Of a stretch of DNA of 40,033 nucleotides, positions 7,256 through 15,856 are shown piece after piece. The DNA comes from Vallitalea maricola (GTDB taxonomy: Bacteria > Bacillota > Clostridia > Lachnospirales > Vallitaleaceae): NCBI RefSeq assembly GCF_036985595.1, contig NZ_BTPU01000016.1, forward strand, positions 1 through 40,033, given 5' to 3'. The notes under the pieces were generated by a model. That model was given only the letters and a program-made list of their open reading frames with translations, did no database searches and was not told the DNA's origin. Both the position numbers and the translations under genes were made by a program. Each line of letters begins with the position of its first letter. The first letter of the stretch is position 1.

Positions 7256-7996
7256 TTATAATACGATACCACCAGTTACTTCAAGTACTGAACCTGTTAC
7301 ATAAGTTGCTTCATCAGAAGCTAGATATAGATAGGCATTGGCAACATCTTCTGGTAGACCTAATCTCTTGACAGGTGCTTTATCTCTCATCATGTTGAGT
7401 ACTTTTTCAGGCATACTTTCTGTCATAGGTGTAAGAATAAAACCAGGCGCTACAGCATTAACACGCACACCTTTTTTACCTAACTCTTTTGCCCATGTTT
7501 TAGTCATTCCAATTACTCCCCATTTTGTAGCAGCATAATTAGTTTGACCGTAGTTTCCGTATAATCCAACAACTGATGTAGCATTTAGGATTACTCCCTT
7601 ACCTTGCTCTACCATAACTTTTGCAGCAGCTTGACCACAGTTATAAACACCCTTAAGATTCACATCTATAACTTTATCAAAATTTTCTTCTGTCATCTTA
7701 AGCAAAGTACCATCTGCTGTTATTCCTGCATTATTAACTATGATATCCAATTTTCTATAGGCATCCAAAGTTTTTCTCACCATGGTATCAACCTGTTGTT
7801 TGTCAGTCACATCAACAGTTATACCAATAGCTTCGCCGCCATTTTCGATTATCTTATTAACTGTCTCTTCAACCTCACTTTCAAATAAAGACGCTATTAC
7901 CACTTTTGCCCCTTCTTCAGCAAATCTAATTGCTGTTGCAGCTCCAATACCACGTCCTGCTCCTGTAATAATTGCAACTTTATCCTTTAACCTCAC
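7256..7996 (-). CDS. SDR reductase, FabG/PhaB-like 3-oxoacyl reductase
   Basis: This 246-residue classical short-chain dehydrogenase has TGAGRGIG at 11-18 for the cofactor, NNAG at 88-91, and the catalytic triad Ser141, Tyr154 and Lys158 in YAATK. Arg15 in the glycine motif fits NADPH use. It reduces 3-oxoacyl thioesters; whether the carrier is ACP or CoA cannot be read from sequence. Pairing with a thiolase favours acetoacetyl-CoA. The start is GTG at 7996, fixed by GGAGGA 6 nt upstream. It follows DUF1015 by 27 bp, so the serine block and this pair may form one long transcript. Confidence 0.9.
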   Translation of the reverse strand: MRLKDKVAIITGAGRGIGAATAIRFAEEGAKVVIASLFESEVEETVNKIIENGGEAIGITVDVTDKQQVDTMVRKTLDAYRKLDIIVNNAGITADGTLLKMTEENFDKVIDVNLKGVYNCGQAAAKVMVEQGKGVILNATSVVGLYGNYGQTNYAATKWGVIGMTKTWAKELGKKGVRVNAVAPGFILTPMTESMPEKVLNMMRDKAPVKRLGLPEDVANAYLYLASDEATYVTGSVLEVTGGIVL

Positions 7997-8023
7997 ATAT
8001 ACTCCTCCTTTAATTTTATAAAA

Positions 8024-9268
8024 TCAGCTTAACCTGTGAACAAATAATCCACTTCGTAGTTTTGGTTCAAACCATGTTGATTTTGGTGGCATTACTTCAC
8101 CTGTATCAGCAACTTCCATCAAATCATCTATTGTAGTTGGATACATGGAAAAAGCAACTTTCATTCCTTCATCAACACGTCTCTCAAGTTCTTTAAGTCC
8201 TCTGATTCCACCTATAAAATCTATTCTTTTATCTGTCCTAGGGTCTTTGATATCAAGGATTGGTCCTAATAAATTATCTTGTAGAATGGCAACATCCAAT
8301 CTATCAACAATGTTTTCCTTATTAGTAATCTCGTCTTTTGCAGTAATCTTATACCACTTATTATCTAGGTACATACCATATGTATGCTTATCTACAGGTC
8401 TATAACTACCTCCTGTATATTCTTCCACTAAGAAATTATCCTTAACTTTCTCTAAGAACTCTTCTTTTGTATAGCCATTCAAATCCTTAACTACTCTGTT
8501 ATAATCCATTATGAATAAATCTTCATCTGGAAAGATAACTGATAGGAAGTAATTAAATTCTTCTTCTCCTGTGAAATCTGGATTCTCTTCTCTTCTTTTC
8601 AATCCTACTTTTACAGAAGAGGCAGAACGATGATGTCCATCGGCTATATATAAATATTCGGTGTTCTCAAATATTTTACTAATATTATCTATCATAAAAT
8701 CCCCACTAATAACCCAAACAATATGTGTAATATCATCTTCACTTGTAAAATTGTATATAGGCTTGTTGAACTTAATATAATCATTAATAATCTTATTTAG
8801 TTCATCATTCTTCCTATATGTTAAAAATATTGGTGCTGTATTTGCATCACAGTAATCAAAATTATTGATCCTGTCAACTTCTTTAGCTGGTCTTGTGAAT
8901 TCATGCTTCTTGATAACATTATTCATATAATCATCAATAGATGTACAGCCTACAAGTCCAGTTTGAACTCTTCCATCCATGATTTGTCTATAGATATAGT
9001 AACGTGGACTATCATCTTGAACTAGAATCCCATTTCCAATCATTTTGTCAAGATTTTTCCTAGCTGTTTCATATACAACCTTATCGTATTGATTTACATT
9101 ATCATCCACATCTATTTCTGCACGAACTACATGTAGAAATGAATAATCATTACCAATTGACATTTCTTTTGCTTCTTCTCTATTCATCACATCATAAGGA
9201 AGAGAAGCTACTTTCTCTACTAAATCTTGACTAGGTCTAATACCCATAAAAGGTCTTACTACAGCCAT
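8024..9268 (-). CDS. DUF1015 family protein
   Basis: This 414-residue protein begins MAVVRPFMGIRP, which is typical of DUF1015 proteins. It contains YIADGHHRSASS with DGHHR at 210-214. That motif resembles the nucleotide-binding GHHR of ParB/sulfiredoxin-fold proteins, including archaeal serine kinase SerK, so a phosphotransfer role is possible. Established function: none that I can state. It lies 30 bp downstream of the SerA-like gene, and the SerA, aminotransferase and DUF1015 grouping recurs in Clostridia and Thermotogae as far as I recall. The window holds no SerB-type phosphatase, so a step between phosphoserine and serine is an attractive but unproven role. Start ATG 9268 follows GGAGG. 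Confidence 0.85.
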   Translation of the reverse strand: MAVVRPFMGIRPSQDLVEKVASLPYDVMNREEAKEMSIGNDYSFLHVVRAEIDVDDNVNQYDKVVYETARKNLDKMIGNGILVQDDSPRYYIYRQIMDGRVQTGLVGCTSIDDYMNNVIKKHEFTRPAKEVDRINNFDYCDANTAPIFLTYRKNDELNKIINDYIKFNKPIYNFTSEDDITHIVWVISGDFMIDNISKIFENTEYLYIADGHHRSASSVKVGLKRREENPDFTGEEEFNYFLSVIFPDEDLFIMDYNRVVKDLNGYTKEEFLEKVKDNFLVEEYTGGSYRPVDKHTYGMYLDNKWYKITAKDEITNKENIVDRLDVAILQDNLLGPILDIKDPRTDKRIDFIGGIRGLKELERRVDEGMKVAFSMYPTTIDDLMEVADTGEVMPPKSTWFEPKLRSGLFVHRLS

Positions 9269-9298
9269 ATGCTAACCTCCAATCAATGTTTTGTTATA

Positions 9299-10201
9299 CT
9301 AAAAGTATTCTTTGACTTTATCTATTATTTCTAAACCTATTCTAGCTTGAGCTTCTTTGGTAGATGCTCCTATATGAGGTGTCAATGAAACTTTTTCATG
9401 GGTAAACAATTTCTTATTCTTAGTAGGTTCTTCCTCAAATACATCAATAGCCGCTCCTGCTACTTTACCAGAATCCAAAGCTTTTATTAATGCTTCTTCA
9501 TCTACAACGCCGCCTCTTGCACAGTTAACAATATAAACTCCGTCTTTCATCATATTGAATTCATTTTCACTAAGTACTGGTCCTACCTCTTTAATAAAAG
9601 GTATATGTAATGATATAAAATCAGAAGTCTTTATTAATTCTTCTTTTGTAACACAACTAAATTCATCATATCCATCTTTAGTTATAATATCTGTATAGAT
9701 AACCTTCATTCCTAAAACACTAGCTCTCTTGGCTACCTCTATAGCTATTCTTCCAAACCCTATAAGCCCTAAAGTCTTTCCAGATAATTCTATGCCTTTA
9801 TAAGCCTTCTTATACCACATTCCATCTCTCATTGTCACATTAGATATGTATAAAAATCTTGCCAAAGAAAACATATGAGCTATGGTTAGTTCCGCTACTG
9901 ATGCACTACTAGCTTTTGGTGTATTTTCAACAGCTATACCTTTCTCTCTAGCATAAGAAACATCTATATTATCAAGTCCTACTCCAGCTCTGATGATTAG
10001 TTTAAGATTGCTTCCAGCAACTGCATCAATTACTTCTTTTCTAATCTTAGTAGCAGATCTAACAATAATTACGTCGTAATTACCTAATTCCCTCTTTAAC
10101 TCTGGTACATCCAAATGCTCGATAACTAATTCATGCCCCATATTTGTTAGTTCTTTTGCAGCATTTCTATCCATACCATCAGCGACTAATATTTTAGCCA
10201 T
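9299..10201 (-). CDS. serA: D-3-phosphoglycerate dehydrogenase-like protein (short form)
   Basis: This is a 300-residue D-2-hydroxyacid dehydrogenase. It has the NAD-binding GLIGFGRIAIEVA motif at about 145-157, the NCARGGVVDEEAL block with the active-site arginine region, and TPHIGAST with the catalytic histidine near the C-terminus. It would oxidise 3-phosphoglycerate in the first step of serine synthesis. It ends after the catalytic core and lacks the C-terminal ACT domain that mediates serine inhibition in longer SerA proteins, so allosteric control is probably absent or different. It follows the aminotransferase gene by 70 bp. Context makes SerA far likelier than hydroxypyruvate or lactate dehydrogenase. 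Start ATG 10201 follows GGAGG. Confidence 0.85.
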   Translation of the reverse strand: MAKILVADGMDRNAAKELTNMGHELVIEHLDVPELKRELGNYDVIIVRSATKIRKEVIDAVAGSNLKLIIRAGVGLDNIDVSYAREKGIAVENTPKASSASVAELTIAHMFSLARFLYISNVTMRDGMWYKKAYKGIELSGKTLGLIGFGRIAIEVAKRASVLGMKVIYTDIITKDGYDEFSCVTKEELIKTSDFISLHIPFIKEVGPVLSENEFNMMKDGVYIVNCARGGVVDEEALIKALDSGKVAGAAIDVFEEEPTKNKKLFTHEKVSLTPHIGASTKEAQARIGLEIIDKVKEYF

Positions 10202-10271
10202 AATATAACCTCCAATAAATTTACTTTTTTACCTATAATCAATCTAAGATACCTTCATAACTCGCAATAAT

Positions 10272-11342
10272 CTAAAGTTTCAATATATCTTCTATATTTT
10301 CAAGAAGTTCTTTTACTTCTCCCAAAGTAGTATCAGCCATATGTGCTATTCTAAATGTTTTTTCCTTTAACTTTCCATATCCATTAGAAATCATGAATCC
10401 TCTTTCACCTAGAGCTTTATTTAATTCTCCAACACTGATTTCTCTTGTGTTTTTAATATTGGTTAATGTATTAGATGCATATCTTTCATCAGGTAATAAT
10501 TCAAAATATTCATTAGCCCAATTCCTAACGTATTTTGCCATTTCAATATGTCTATTAAACCTATTGTCCAGACCTTCTTCTAAGATTTTATCTAATTTAT
10601 AATCTAACGCAAACATATGTGATAATGATGGTGTTGAAGGATATTGATGATCTTTTTTCTTGATAGTATCGTACAAGTTAACAAGATCAAGATAGAATCC
10701 TCTATGTTCAACCTGTCTAGCAGCCTCTATAGCTTTTTCGGAAGCAGTACAAATAGCAAGTCCTGGAGGTAAACCAAGAGCTTTTTGAGTAGAAGTTATA
10801 CATACATCTATTCCACATTTATCCACTTCAATCTTAGCACCACCTGCCGAACTAACAGCATCTACTAAGAAAACTACATCAGGGTATTTTTTGACAACTT
10901 CACCAATCTCATCTACTGGATTCATAACACCAGTTGATGTCTCATTATGAGTAACTGTAACAACATCATATTTACCAGTTGCTAATACTTCATCAACAGA
11001 TTCTTTAGTTGTTGGGGTACCCCACTCAACTTCGTATAAATCAGCTGGAACATTATTTCCTATAGCCATTTCATACCATCTTTTACCAAATGCACCAACT
11101 GCAAATACAGCTGCCCTTTTTCTAGTACAAGAACGAATTGCTGATTCCATTAATCCACTACCAGATGTAGTTGATAGAATAATTTGATTTTCAGTGTAGA
11201 AAAGTTTCATAAGTTTTTCACTAATGTCTCTCTGAAGCTTAGAAGCCTCTTTAGTTCTGTGCCCAATCATAGGTGTAGCCATCATCTTAAGCACATCATC
11301 TTTAACCTCTACAGGTCCTGGAATAAATAATTTTTTATGCAT
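10272..11342 (-). CDS. Class V aminotransferase, probable phosphoserine aminotransferase
   Basis: The 356-residue PLP enzyme has the class V layout: IPGPVEV near the N-terminus, TSGSGLMESA around 59-67, the PLP-pocket aspartate in FLVDAVSSAGG at about 158-168, and the PLP lysine Lys187 in STQKALGLPPG. This is the alanine-glyoxylate/serine-pyruvate subgroup rather than classical SerC. Members next to serA act as phosphoserine aminotransferases in several Clostridia-like bacteria. It would convert 3-phosphohydroxypyruvate and glutamate to phosphoserine. It is first in the serine block, with start ATG 11342 behind AAGGAGG. No T-box signature is visible upstream. DNA from 11343 to 11596 is AT-rich and holds only a possible promoter. 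Confidence 0.85.
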   Translation of the reverse strand: MHKKLFIPGPVEVKDDVLKMMATPMIGHRTKEASKLQRDISEKLMKLFYTENQIILSTTSGSGLMESAIRSCTRKRAAVFAVGAFGKRWYEMAIGNNVPADLYEVEWGTPTTKESVDEVLATGKYDVVTVTHNETSTGVMNPVDEIGEVVKKYPDVVFLVDAVSSAGGAKIEVDKCGIDVCITSTQKALGLPPGLAICTASEKAIEAARQVEHRGFYLDLVNLYDTIKKKDHQYPSTPSLSHMFALDYKLDKILEEGLDNRFNRHIEMAKYVRNWANEYFELLPDERYASNTLTNIKNTREISVGELNKALGERGFMISNGYGKLKEKTFRIAHMADTTLGEVKELLENIEDILKL

Positions 11343-11440
11343 ATTACAGCCTCCTTACATTAAAATTAAAATTAAAATACCACTTTTTACTTACATGAAG
11401 TTACTATTCATATAAATATATAAGTGATACATAGAGATAT

Positions 11441-11469
11441 AATATAATACTATTTTTATATATTTACAA
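11441..11469 (-). promoter_or_regulatory. Possible promoter of the serine block
   Basis: On the minus strand, TTGTAA (11469-11464) is followed after 17 nt by TATATT (11446-11441), about 100 bp upstream of the aminotransferase start. The DNA is very AT-rich, so this is weak evidence. Confidence 0.3.
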
Positions 11470-11596
11470 TATCTCTCCAAATTAAGAATATCATAAATAA
11501 TCCATACTACAACTAAATCGAAATTATATTTCTCAAAATAAAGAATTAATTATCTTTTTTTTACATTATTAAGTAATCAAAACACATTTATTAAAA

Positions 11597-11797
11597 TTAT
11601 AAGCAATATCCCACTTTATTTAAGGCAAAAAAATGTGTGCCCATATAACTATTAGGTTCTCCTAATGGTGGGCATACACATGCATCATTTTCAGGGTCAA
11701 CTGGTTTTTCCGGGTTACATACTGGACAATTCCCTTCTACAGGTCGACGCATAAATTTTCCATCACCTTTATGGAAACATATTTTGCAATCAGACAC
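11597..11797 (-). CDS. Small Cys-rich protein, unknown
   Basis: This 66-residue protein begins (M)SDCKICFHKGDGKFMRR. It has seven cysteines, including the pairs CKIC, CPVC and CVC, which could bind zinc or form cross-links. It has no signal peptide or membrane helix. The start chosen is GTG at 11797, because AGAGGAGG lies 7-8 nt upstream. A longer frame from 11827 would bury that ribosome binding site inside the coding sequence. It is monocistronic, divergent from the gene at 12026. The family is not recognised; Cys-rich small proteins of this sort occur in spore surfaces, but nothing here proves that. Confidence 0.6.
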   Translation of the reverse strand: MSDCKICFHKGDGKFMRRPVEGNCPVCNPEKPVDPENDACVCPPLGEPNSYMGTHFFALNKVGYCL

Positions 11798-12025
11798 TTT
11801 ACTTCCTCCTCTAAAAATTAATTTCAATATATTTTATGTATAAATCTAGAGTAGTGTTACAAGGTATCAGCTTATAATTATATTTTGTCTTATAAATTAT
11901 ATAGAGATATTCTTTTTTTATGGAGACATGGTTGTTAAAAATTATTTTCAAGCATTAATCATAATAGACTAGAATAATATATTAATAAATAAGTTATTGA
12001 GTCCTAATGTAAAGGGGAAATGAAT

Positions 12026-13519
12026 ATGCCATATCTACTATCGAAAAATAATGCTTCAAACTTACTCATAGACAAAACTGGAGAAAGCATATACTATAGA
12101 CGTTATCCAATAAAATATAACCAAAGAGCTGTTGTTATTGCAAAAAGCACCAACAACGAATACTCCGCTTCTCTTGATGAATTTAACAATATCCATGTAA
12201 TATATAAGAACTCCAGTAACAGCTTAATACATTTATATGAAAAAAATAATAAATTTGAATTCGTAAACCTATTGGATGACTTTGATAATAGCTATCAAAT
12301 AAGTAATATAAGATACTTATATCATAAGAATAATTATTTATTCTACTGTGCTTACAATCCTTATGAAAGAACTAGTGATTTAATTTTTCATGTATTTAAA
12401 CAGAATGAAAAAACTGAGCCTCAATCACTATTTTCTGTCCCTAATCTTTCCTCACCATATGAATGTTTTATAAGCAATGATATCATCTATCTTTTATGCC
12501 ATGTGCTTAATGATAATGGGAGTTATGAGCTTAATCTATATAAATACAACATTCAATCAACTAATTGGGAAGAATTTGAAACAATAACAGATTCAGTAAG
12601 CCCTTTTATGGATTATAGTCTATGCTTGTGTGATAATAAAGTTTGTGTTACATATGTAGAGAGAGGCTCAACCAATACAATATATTTCATCAAAAAAGAG
12701 GATAAATGGTCCGACCCAATAAAAGTATATTCTACTACTGAAACAATATCACCAATTATCTTTATCTATAATAATATTGTATGGATCAATTTCAAAGAAA
12801 CCAATAAGCTAATGTATTCATTATCATGTAATAACGGCGCTACATTTACCGAACCCAAATTATGTTCAGCTCAAAATCCAGAAGCTAGACATTTCTATTT
12901 TTATGGCTATAACAACAATAGTCTTTCAGGAAACAAATTTTATGGTTATATCTATAATTACCCTATATTAGCTGTACTGAGTCAAGTTGATACAGATAAT
13001 ATACTCCTTAGCAGTCAAACTAACCTTGAGATAAAATCAATTATCGGTAATTTCACTTCTAATGAAATGTATAATATTGCAGCATTGAAAAATGAACTGG
13101 AAGAACAAAAAGAAGTTCAGCAGAATATAACCAAACAATATGATAATCTAGCTAAAATGGCTAAAGAATTGCAAACTCAAGCTAAAATGTGGAAATCAAA
13201 AACTACTCAGGCTGAACAAGAAATCAAAAAGCTCAAAAAGAAATTACGTAAAGCTTACATAGCTAGTGAGAATAAACAAACTAAAACTACAGCGATTGAT
13301 AATGTAAAAAAAGAACAGGTAAAAGAAGAGCATGCAAAAGAAACTCCCGACCAAAATATAGATATAAAAATTCCCGAGCTTATTAAGCAAATCAAAGAAA
13401 TCGAAAATAAGACTAAAAATTCTGCTAAAAATATAATAGCTGAAGATAAGATAGAGACACTAATCAATGAGAATGTAGATAATAAATCTAATACTAATTC
13501 TAATATTCTCAATGAATGA
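12026..13519 (+). CDS. Hypothetical protein: beta-rich N-terminus plus coiled coil
   Basis: The 497-residue protein has no signal peptide. Residues 1 to about 335 contain repeated beta-like units with aromatic-rich phrases (YLFYCAYNP, VCVTYVERGSTNTIYF, SCNNGATFTEPKL), suggesting a beta-propeller similar in feel to sialidase or BNR repeats. Residues from about 348 to 415 (MYNIAALKNELEEQKEV onward) form a clear heptad-like coiled coil. The tail is low-complexity, rich in Lys, Glu, Asn and Ile. Start ATG 12026 is chosen because AAAGGGG lies 8 nt upstream; ATG 12020 is too close. It is monocistronic and ends at a strong bidirectional terminator. The family is not recognised. The coiled coil suggests oligomerisation or a structural role. 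Confidence 0.65.
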   Translation: MPYLLSKNNASNLLIDKTGESIYYRRYPIKYNQRAVVIAKSTNNEYSASLDEFNNIHVIYKNSSNSLIHLYEKNNKFEFVNLLDDFDNSYQISNIRYLYHKNNYLFYCAYNPYERTSDLIFHVFKQNEKTEPQSLFSVPNLSSPYECFISNDIIYLLCHVLNDNGSYELNLYKYNIQSTNWEEFETITDSVSPFMDYSLCLCDNKVCVTYVERGSTNTIYFIKKEDKWSDPIKVYSTTETISPIIFIYNNIVWINFKETNKLMYSLSCNNGATFTEPKLCSAQNPEARHFYFYGYNNNSLSGNKFYGYIYNYPILAVLSQVDTDNILLSSQTNLEIKSIIGNFTSNEMYNIAALKNELEEQKEVQQNITKQYDNLAKMAKELQTQAKMWKSKTTQAEQEIKKLKKKLRKAYIASENKQTKTTAIDNVKKEQVKEEHAKETPDQNIDIKIPELIKQIKEIENKTKNSAKNIIAEDKIETLINENVDNKSNTNSNILNE

Positions 13520-13528
13520 TTGTAAAAA

Positions 13529-13575
13529 ACTTCGCACCTGCTATTCTACTATTTAAGTAAATATAGGTGCGAAGT
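13529..13575. terminator. Bidirectional terminator
   Basis: A perfect 11-bp stem (ACTTCGCACCT with AGGTGCGAAGT) encloses a 25-nt loop between convergent genes. On the minus strand it is followed by six T residues, so it is a good terminator for the URO-D gene. On the plus strand AAATTTTACTT follows. Confidence 0.8.
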
Positions 13576-13580
13576 AAATT

Positions 13581-14726
13581 TTACTTGTTGATATTTAATG
13601 ATGCGTTGTAATCGTCTACTATTCTACCAACAGTCTTAACTCTTTCAATATCACCAGTTGATGAAATTTCATCTGATATACCAAGAATTAATTTATCCTT
13701 GAATAATCTAATAAGTTCTTCAGTCTGCTTAATCAATTCTTCTTCATGGTATATTTCGTCAAATAGTACCGCAGCTATACCATCTACCAGATAGATATCA
13801 TCACCTAATGCTTCTTTTACTTCTTCTAAAGTAACATCTCCTTGTGGTTTAGGCGTTATTGCTTCGATTCCATCTAATCCACATGTTTTGGCAAATGGTA
13901 AAAGGGCTTTTGTATCCCCATCCCAATGAGAATATACAAACTTACCACCTTCATGCAGCTGTTTACATCTTTCTAAATATGATGGCTGAACATATTTTTC
14001 AAAGTAATATGGTGGTAATGTTCCGCAATGCAGGTTATCTCCAAAATTAATTATATTGATAGGAGATTTATTGATACATTGAATCATTCTACTATGATTT
14101 TCGTCTAATGCTTTAAAATATCTCTCAATTTCTGCCTCGTAGTCCATTAATGCATATACAGCTTTTTCTACCCCCATAATATCAATATATAGATTCTGTA
14201 CATTGACCCTTGGCATAAATATTGTTGGAGCACCTAAATCTCCCCACTCTTTCTCGGTCTTTTGGAAATAATCTTCATTCCATCCCCAATCACCATTTTC
14301 AGCTATATATGTAAAGACTTTTATATCTTCTTTGTTTTCAGCCCACCATTTTTTAGTTATTGCGTGAGGACTGGAAGGCGTCTTTTCTGTTACTAATGTC
14401 ACTTTACCTACTGGAGTATCTATGACATGTTCAGTTCTTATTTCACTCAATTTGTTTTCATATCTTTTTATACCTGGTCCATCAATAGGATAAAAACTTT
14501 CATTATACTCATAAACCCTAGCTGAACAACCAAGTTCTCTATAAATTTCTGGCTTTGTTTTTCCTTCATATGGCTCTGGTAATTTTTCACCAGCGAATTG
14601 TTTATCTGTTAACCAGCATTGAATCCTTGGCTGCCAGATAATTTCACCATTAGCTCTCCCAAATGCTACATCTTCATGTAATTTGGCTAAATTTCTATTT
14701 TTGTGGTCTGTGATTCTTCCCTTCAT
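13581..14726 (-). CDS. URO-D/MtaA-family protein (variant metal site)
   Basis: The 381-residue protein has the uroporphyrinogen decarboxylase/methyltransferase TIM-barrel pattern. This includes NIINFGDNLHCG near 224-235, a central FVYSHWDGDTKALLPF at about 263-278 and a DGIEAITPKPQGD segment. Cobalamin- or CoM-linked relatives such as MtaA bind zinc through an HxCG motif at the equivalent place. Here the motif is His267-Trp-Asp269-Gly, so Asp replaces Cys. It is not a haem-pathway HemE: the N-terminus lacks the usual RQAG motif. The partner or substrate is unknown. It is divergent from an AraC regulator 144 bp away, probably its controller. Start ATG 14726 follows AGGAGG. Confidence 0.75.
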   Translation of the reverse strand: MKGRITDHKNRNLAKLHEDVAFGRANGEIIWQPRIQCWLTDKQFAGEKLPEPYEGKTKPEIYRELGCSARVYEYNESFYPIDGPGIKRYENKLSEIRTEHVIDTPVGKVTLVTEKTPSSPHAITKKWWAENKEDIKVFTYIAENGDWGWNEDYFQKTEKEWGDLGAPTIFMPRVNVQNLYIDIMGVEKAVYALMDYEAEIERYFKALDENHSRMIQCINKSPINIINFGDNLHCGTLPPYYFEKYVQPSYLERCKQLHEGGKFVYSHWDGDTKALLPFAKTCGLDGIEAITPKPQGDVTLEEVKEALGDDIYLVDGIAAVLFDEIYHEEELIKQTEELIRLFKDKLILGISDEISSTGDIERVKTVGRIVDDYNASLNINK

Positions 14727-14870
14727 AATATCCTCCTATAAGTTATAGAATTAACTATTGTTTTAACTGATATTATTTTAACTTAAAGTGGATATTTTTT
14801 CTCATTACATATTGACAATTATTATGGTATATTGATATTATTATATAAAATTAACTGAGGTGTTTTATTG

Positions 14871-15716
14871 ATGCATGACCATTTATTATTAAAAGATTTT
14901 CTGAAAGATGATGAAAAATACTATGTTGCCAAGTCATTATTCAGTTCTAATATCAAAAGTAATTTACATTCCCATGATTTTTATGAAATGTTTTTTGTAG
15001 AAAAAGGTACATTCATTCATTATATCAATAATGAAAAATATTATTTACCTGTTCAATCCATACAATTTATCTATCCTGATGACACACATTGTTTTTCAGC
15101 AAAAAAAGATAAAGAAACCACAATAACCAATTTAGCATTTTATTTTTCAGAACTGGATGATAAGTGCAAATCATTTTTTAATAGAATCAAAGAAGAGAAT
15201 TCTAATAAAGGTATACCTAGTGTCTATGCCTTGGACTACCAATGGAACAGTATTTTCAGTAAACTAGGTAAAATTAAACAAATGCCAATGGAAGTACAAG
15301 AATATTATTTTCAAAGTATTATTTACGATTATATATTTATATACAATACCAATAAATTAAATGCTTTGAACAACGAAATTATACCTGGATGGCTCCAGTC
15401 TGCCAAAGAAGAAATGAAAAAACAGGATAATTTTGTGATAGGATTAAAAAGATTCATTGAAATTTCAGGTAAATCCCATGAGCATCTTTCTAGACAAATG
15501 AAAAAATACTATAATCAGACACCAGCTCAATGGATAAATCAGTTAAGATTAGAAAAAATGAAAATATTACTTTTAACCACCAAAATGGATATACTAGATA
15601 TAGTATATGATGTTGGTTTTCATAATGTTTCTTATTGTTATTCTTTGTTTAAGAAAAAAAATTTATTGACACCAAAAGAATTCAGAGAAGGTAATAGACG
15701 AATTTTTAATACTTGA
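14871..15716 (+). CDS. AraC-family transcriptional regulator
   Basis: The 281-residue protein has an N-terminal cupin-like sensor domain with NLHSHDFYEMFFVEKG (about 32-47). The C-terminal pair of helix-turn-helix units (about 180-275) has the AraC signature IVYDVGFHNVSYCYSLFKKKNLLTPKEFR as its second unit. Start ATG 14871 follows AGGTG by 8 nt; the in-frame TTG just before it is too close. It is divergent from the URO-D gene at 13581, an arrangement that usually means local control. The inducer is unknown, but the sensor type commonly binds sugars or small metabolites. It ends at a clear terminator. Confidence 0.9.
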   Translation: MHDHLLLKDFLKDDEKYYVAKSLFSSNIKSNLHSHDFYEMFFVEKGTFIHYINNEKYYLPVQSIQFIYPDDTHCFSAKKDKETTITNLAFYFSELDDKCKSFFNRIKEENSNKGIPSVYALDYQWNSIFSKLGKIKQMPMEVQEYYFQSIIYDYIFIYNTNKLNALNNEIIPGWLQSAKEEMKKQDNFVIGLKRFIEISGKSHEHLSRQMKKYYNQTPAQWINQLRLEKMKILLLTTKMDILDIVYDVGFHNVSYCYSLFKKKNLLTPKEFREGNRRIFNT

Positions 15717-15786
15717 GACACCTGTTGAAAAAAAATTGCATACCTTTGTTACTTTAATTATGAAATATTATTATACATTATTTCAG

Positions 15787-15817
15787 AAAAGAAGTAGGAT
15801 TGATTCCTACTTCTTTT
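15787..15817. terminator. Bidirectional terminator
   Basis: A perfect 13-bp stem (AAAAGAAGTAGGA with TCCTACTTCTTTT) with a 5-nt loop lies between the convergent AraC and LuxC-fusion genes. T-rich stem ends serve both directions. Confidence 0.8.
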
Positions 15818-15856
15818 GACAACAATATAGTTTGTATCAAAAACATGATTGATGAC

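Noticed and set aside
6028..7996. Polyhydroxybutyrate or butyrate pathway cluster
   Set aside because: Thiolase and reductase are present, but no PHB synthase, phasin, crotonase or acyl-CoA dehydrogenase lies nearby, so a named pathway would be overreach.
11343..11596. T-box riboswitch upstream of the serine block
   Set aside because: I looked for the T-box consensus and an antiterminator hairpin on the minus strand and found neither in this AT-rich stretch.
13255..13512. Minus-strand ORF of 85 residues, hydrophobic and Ser/Leu-rich
   Set aside because: It is the antisense reading of the Lys/Glu-rich tail of the coiled-coil protein; the apparent membrane character is an artefact of that composition.
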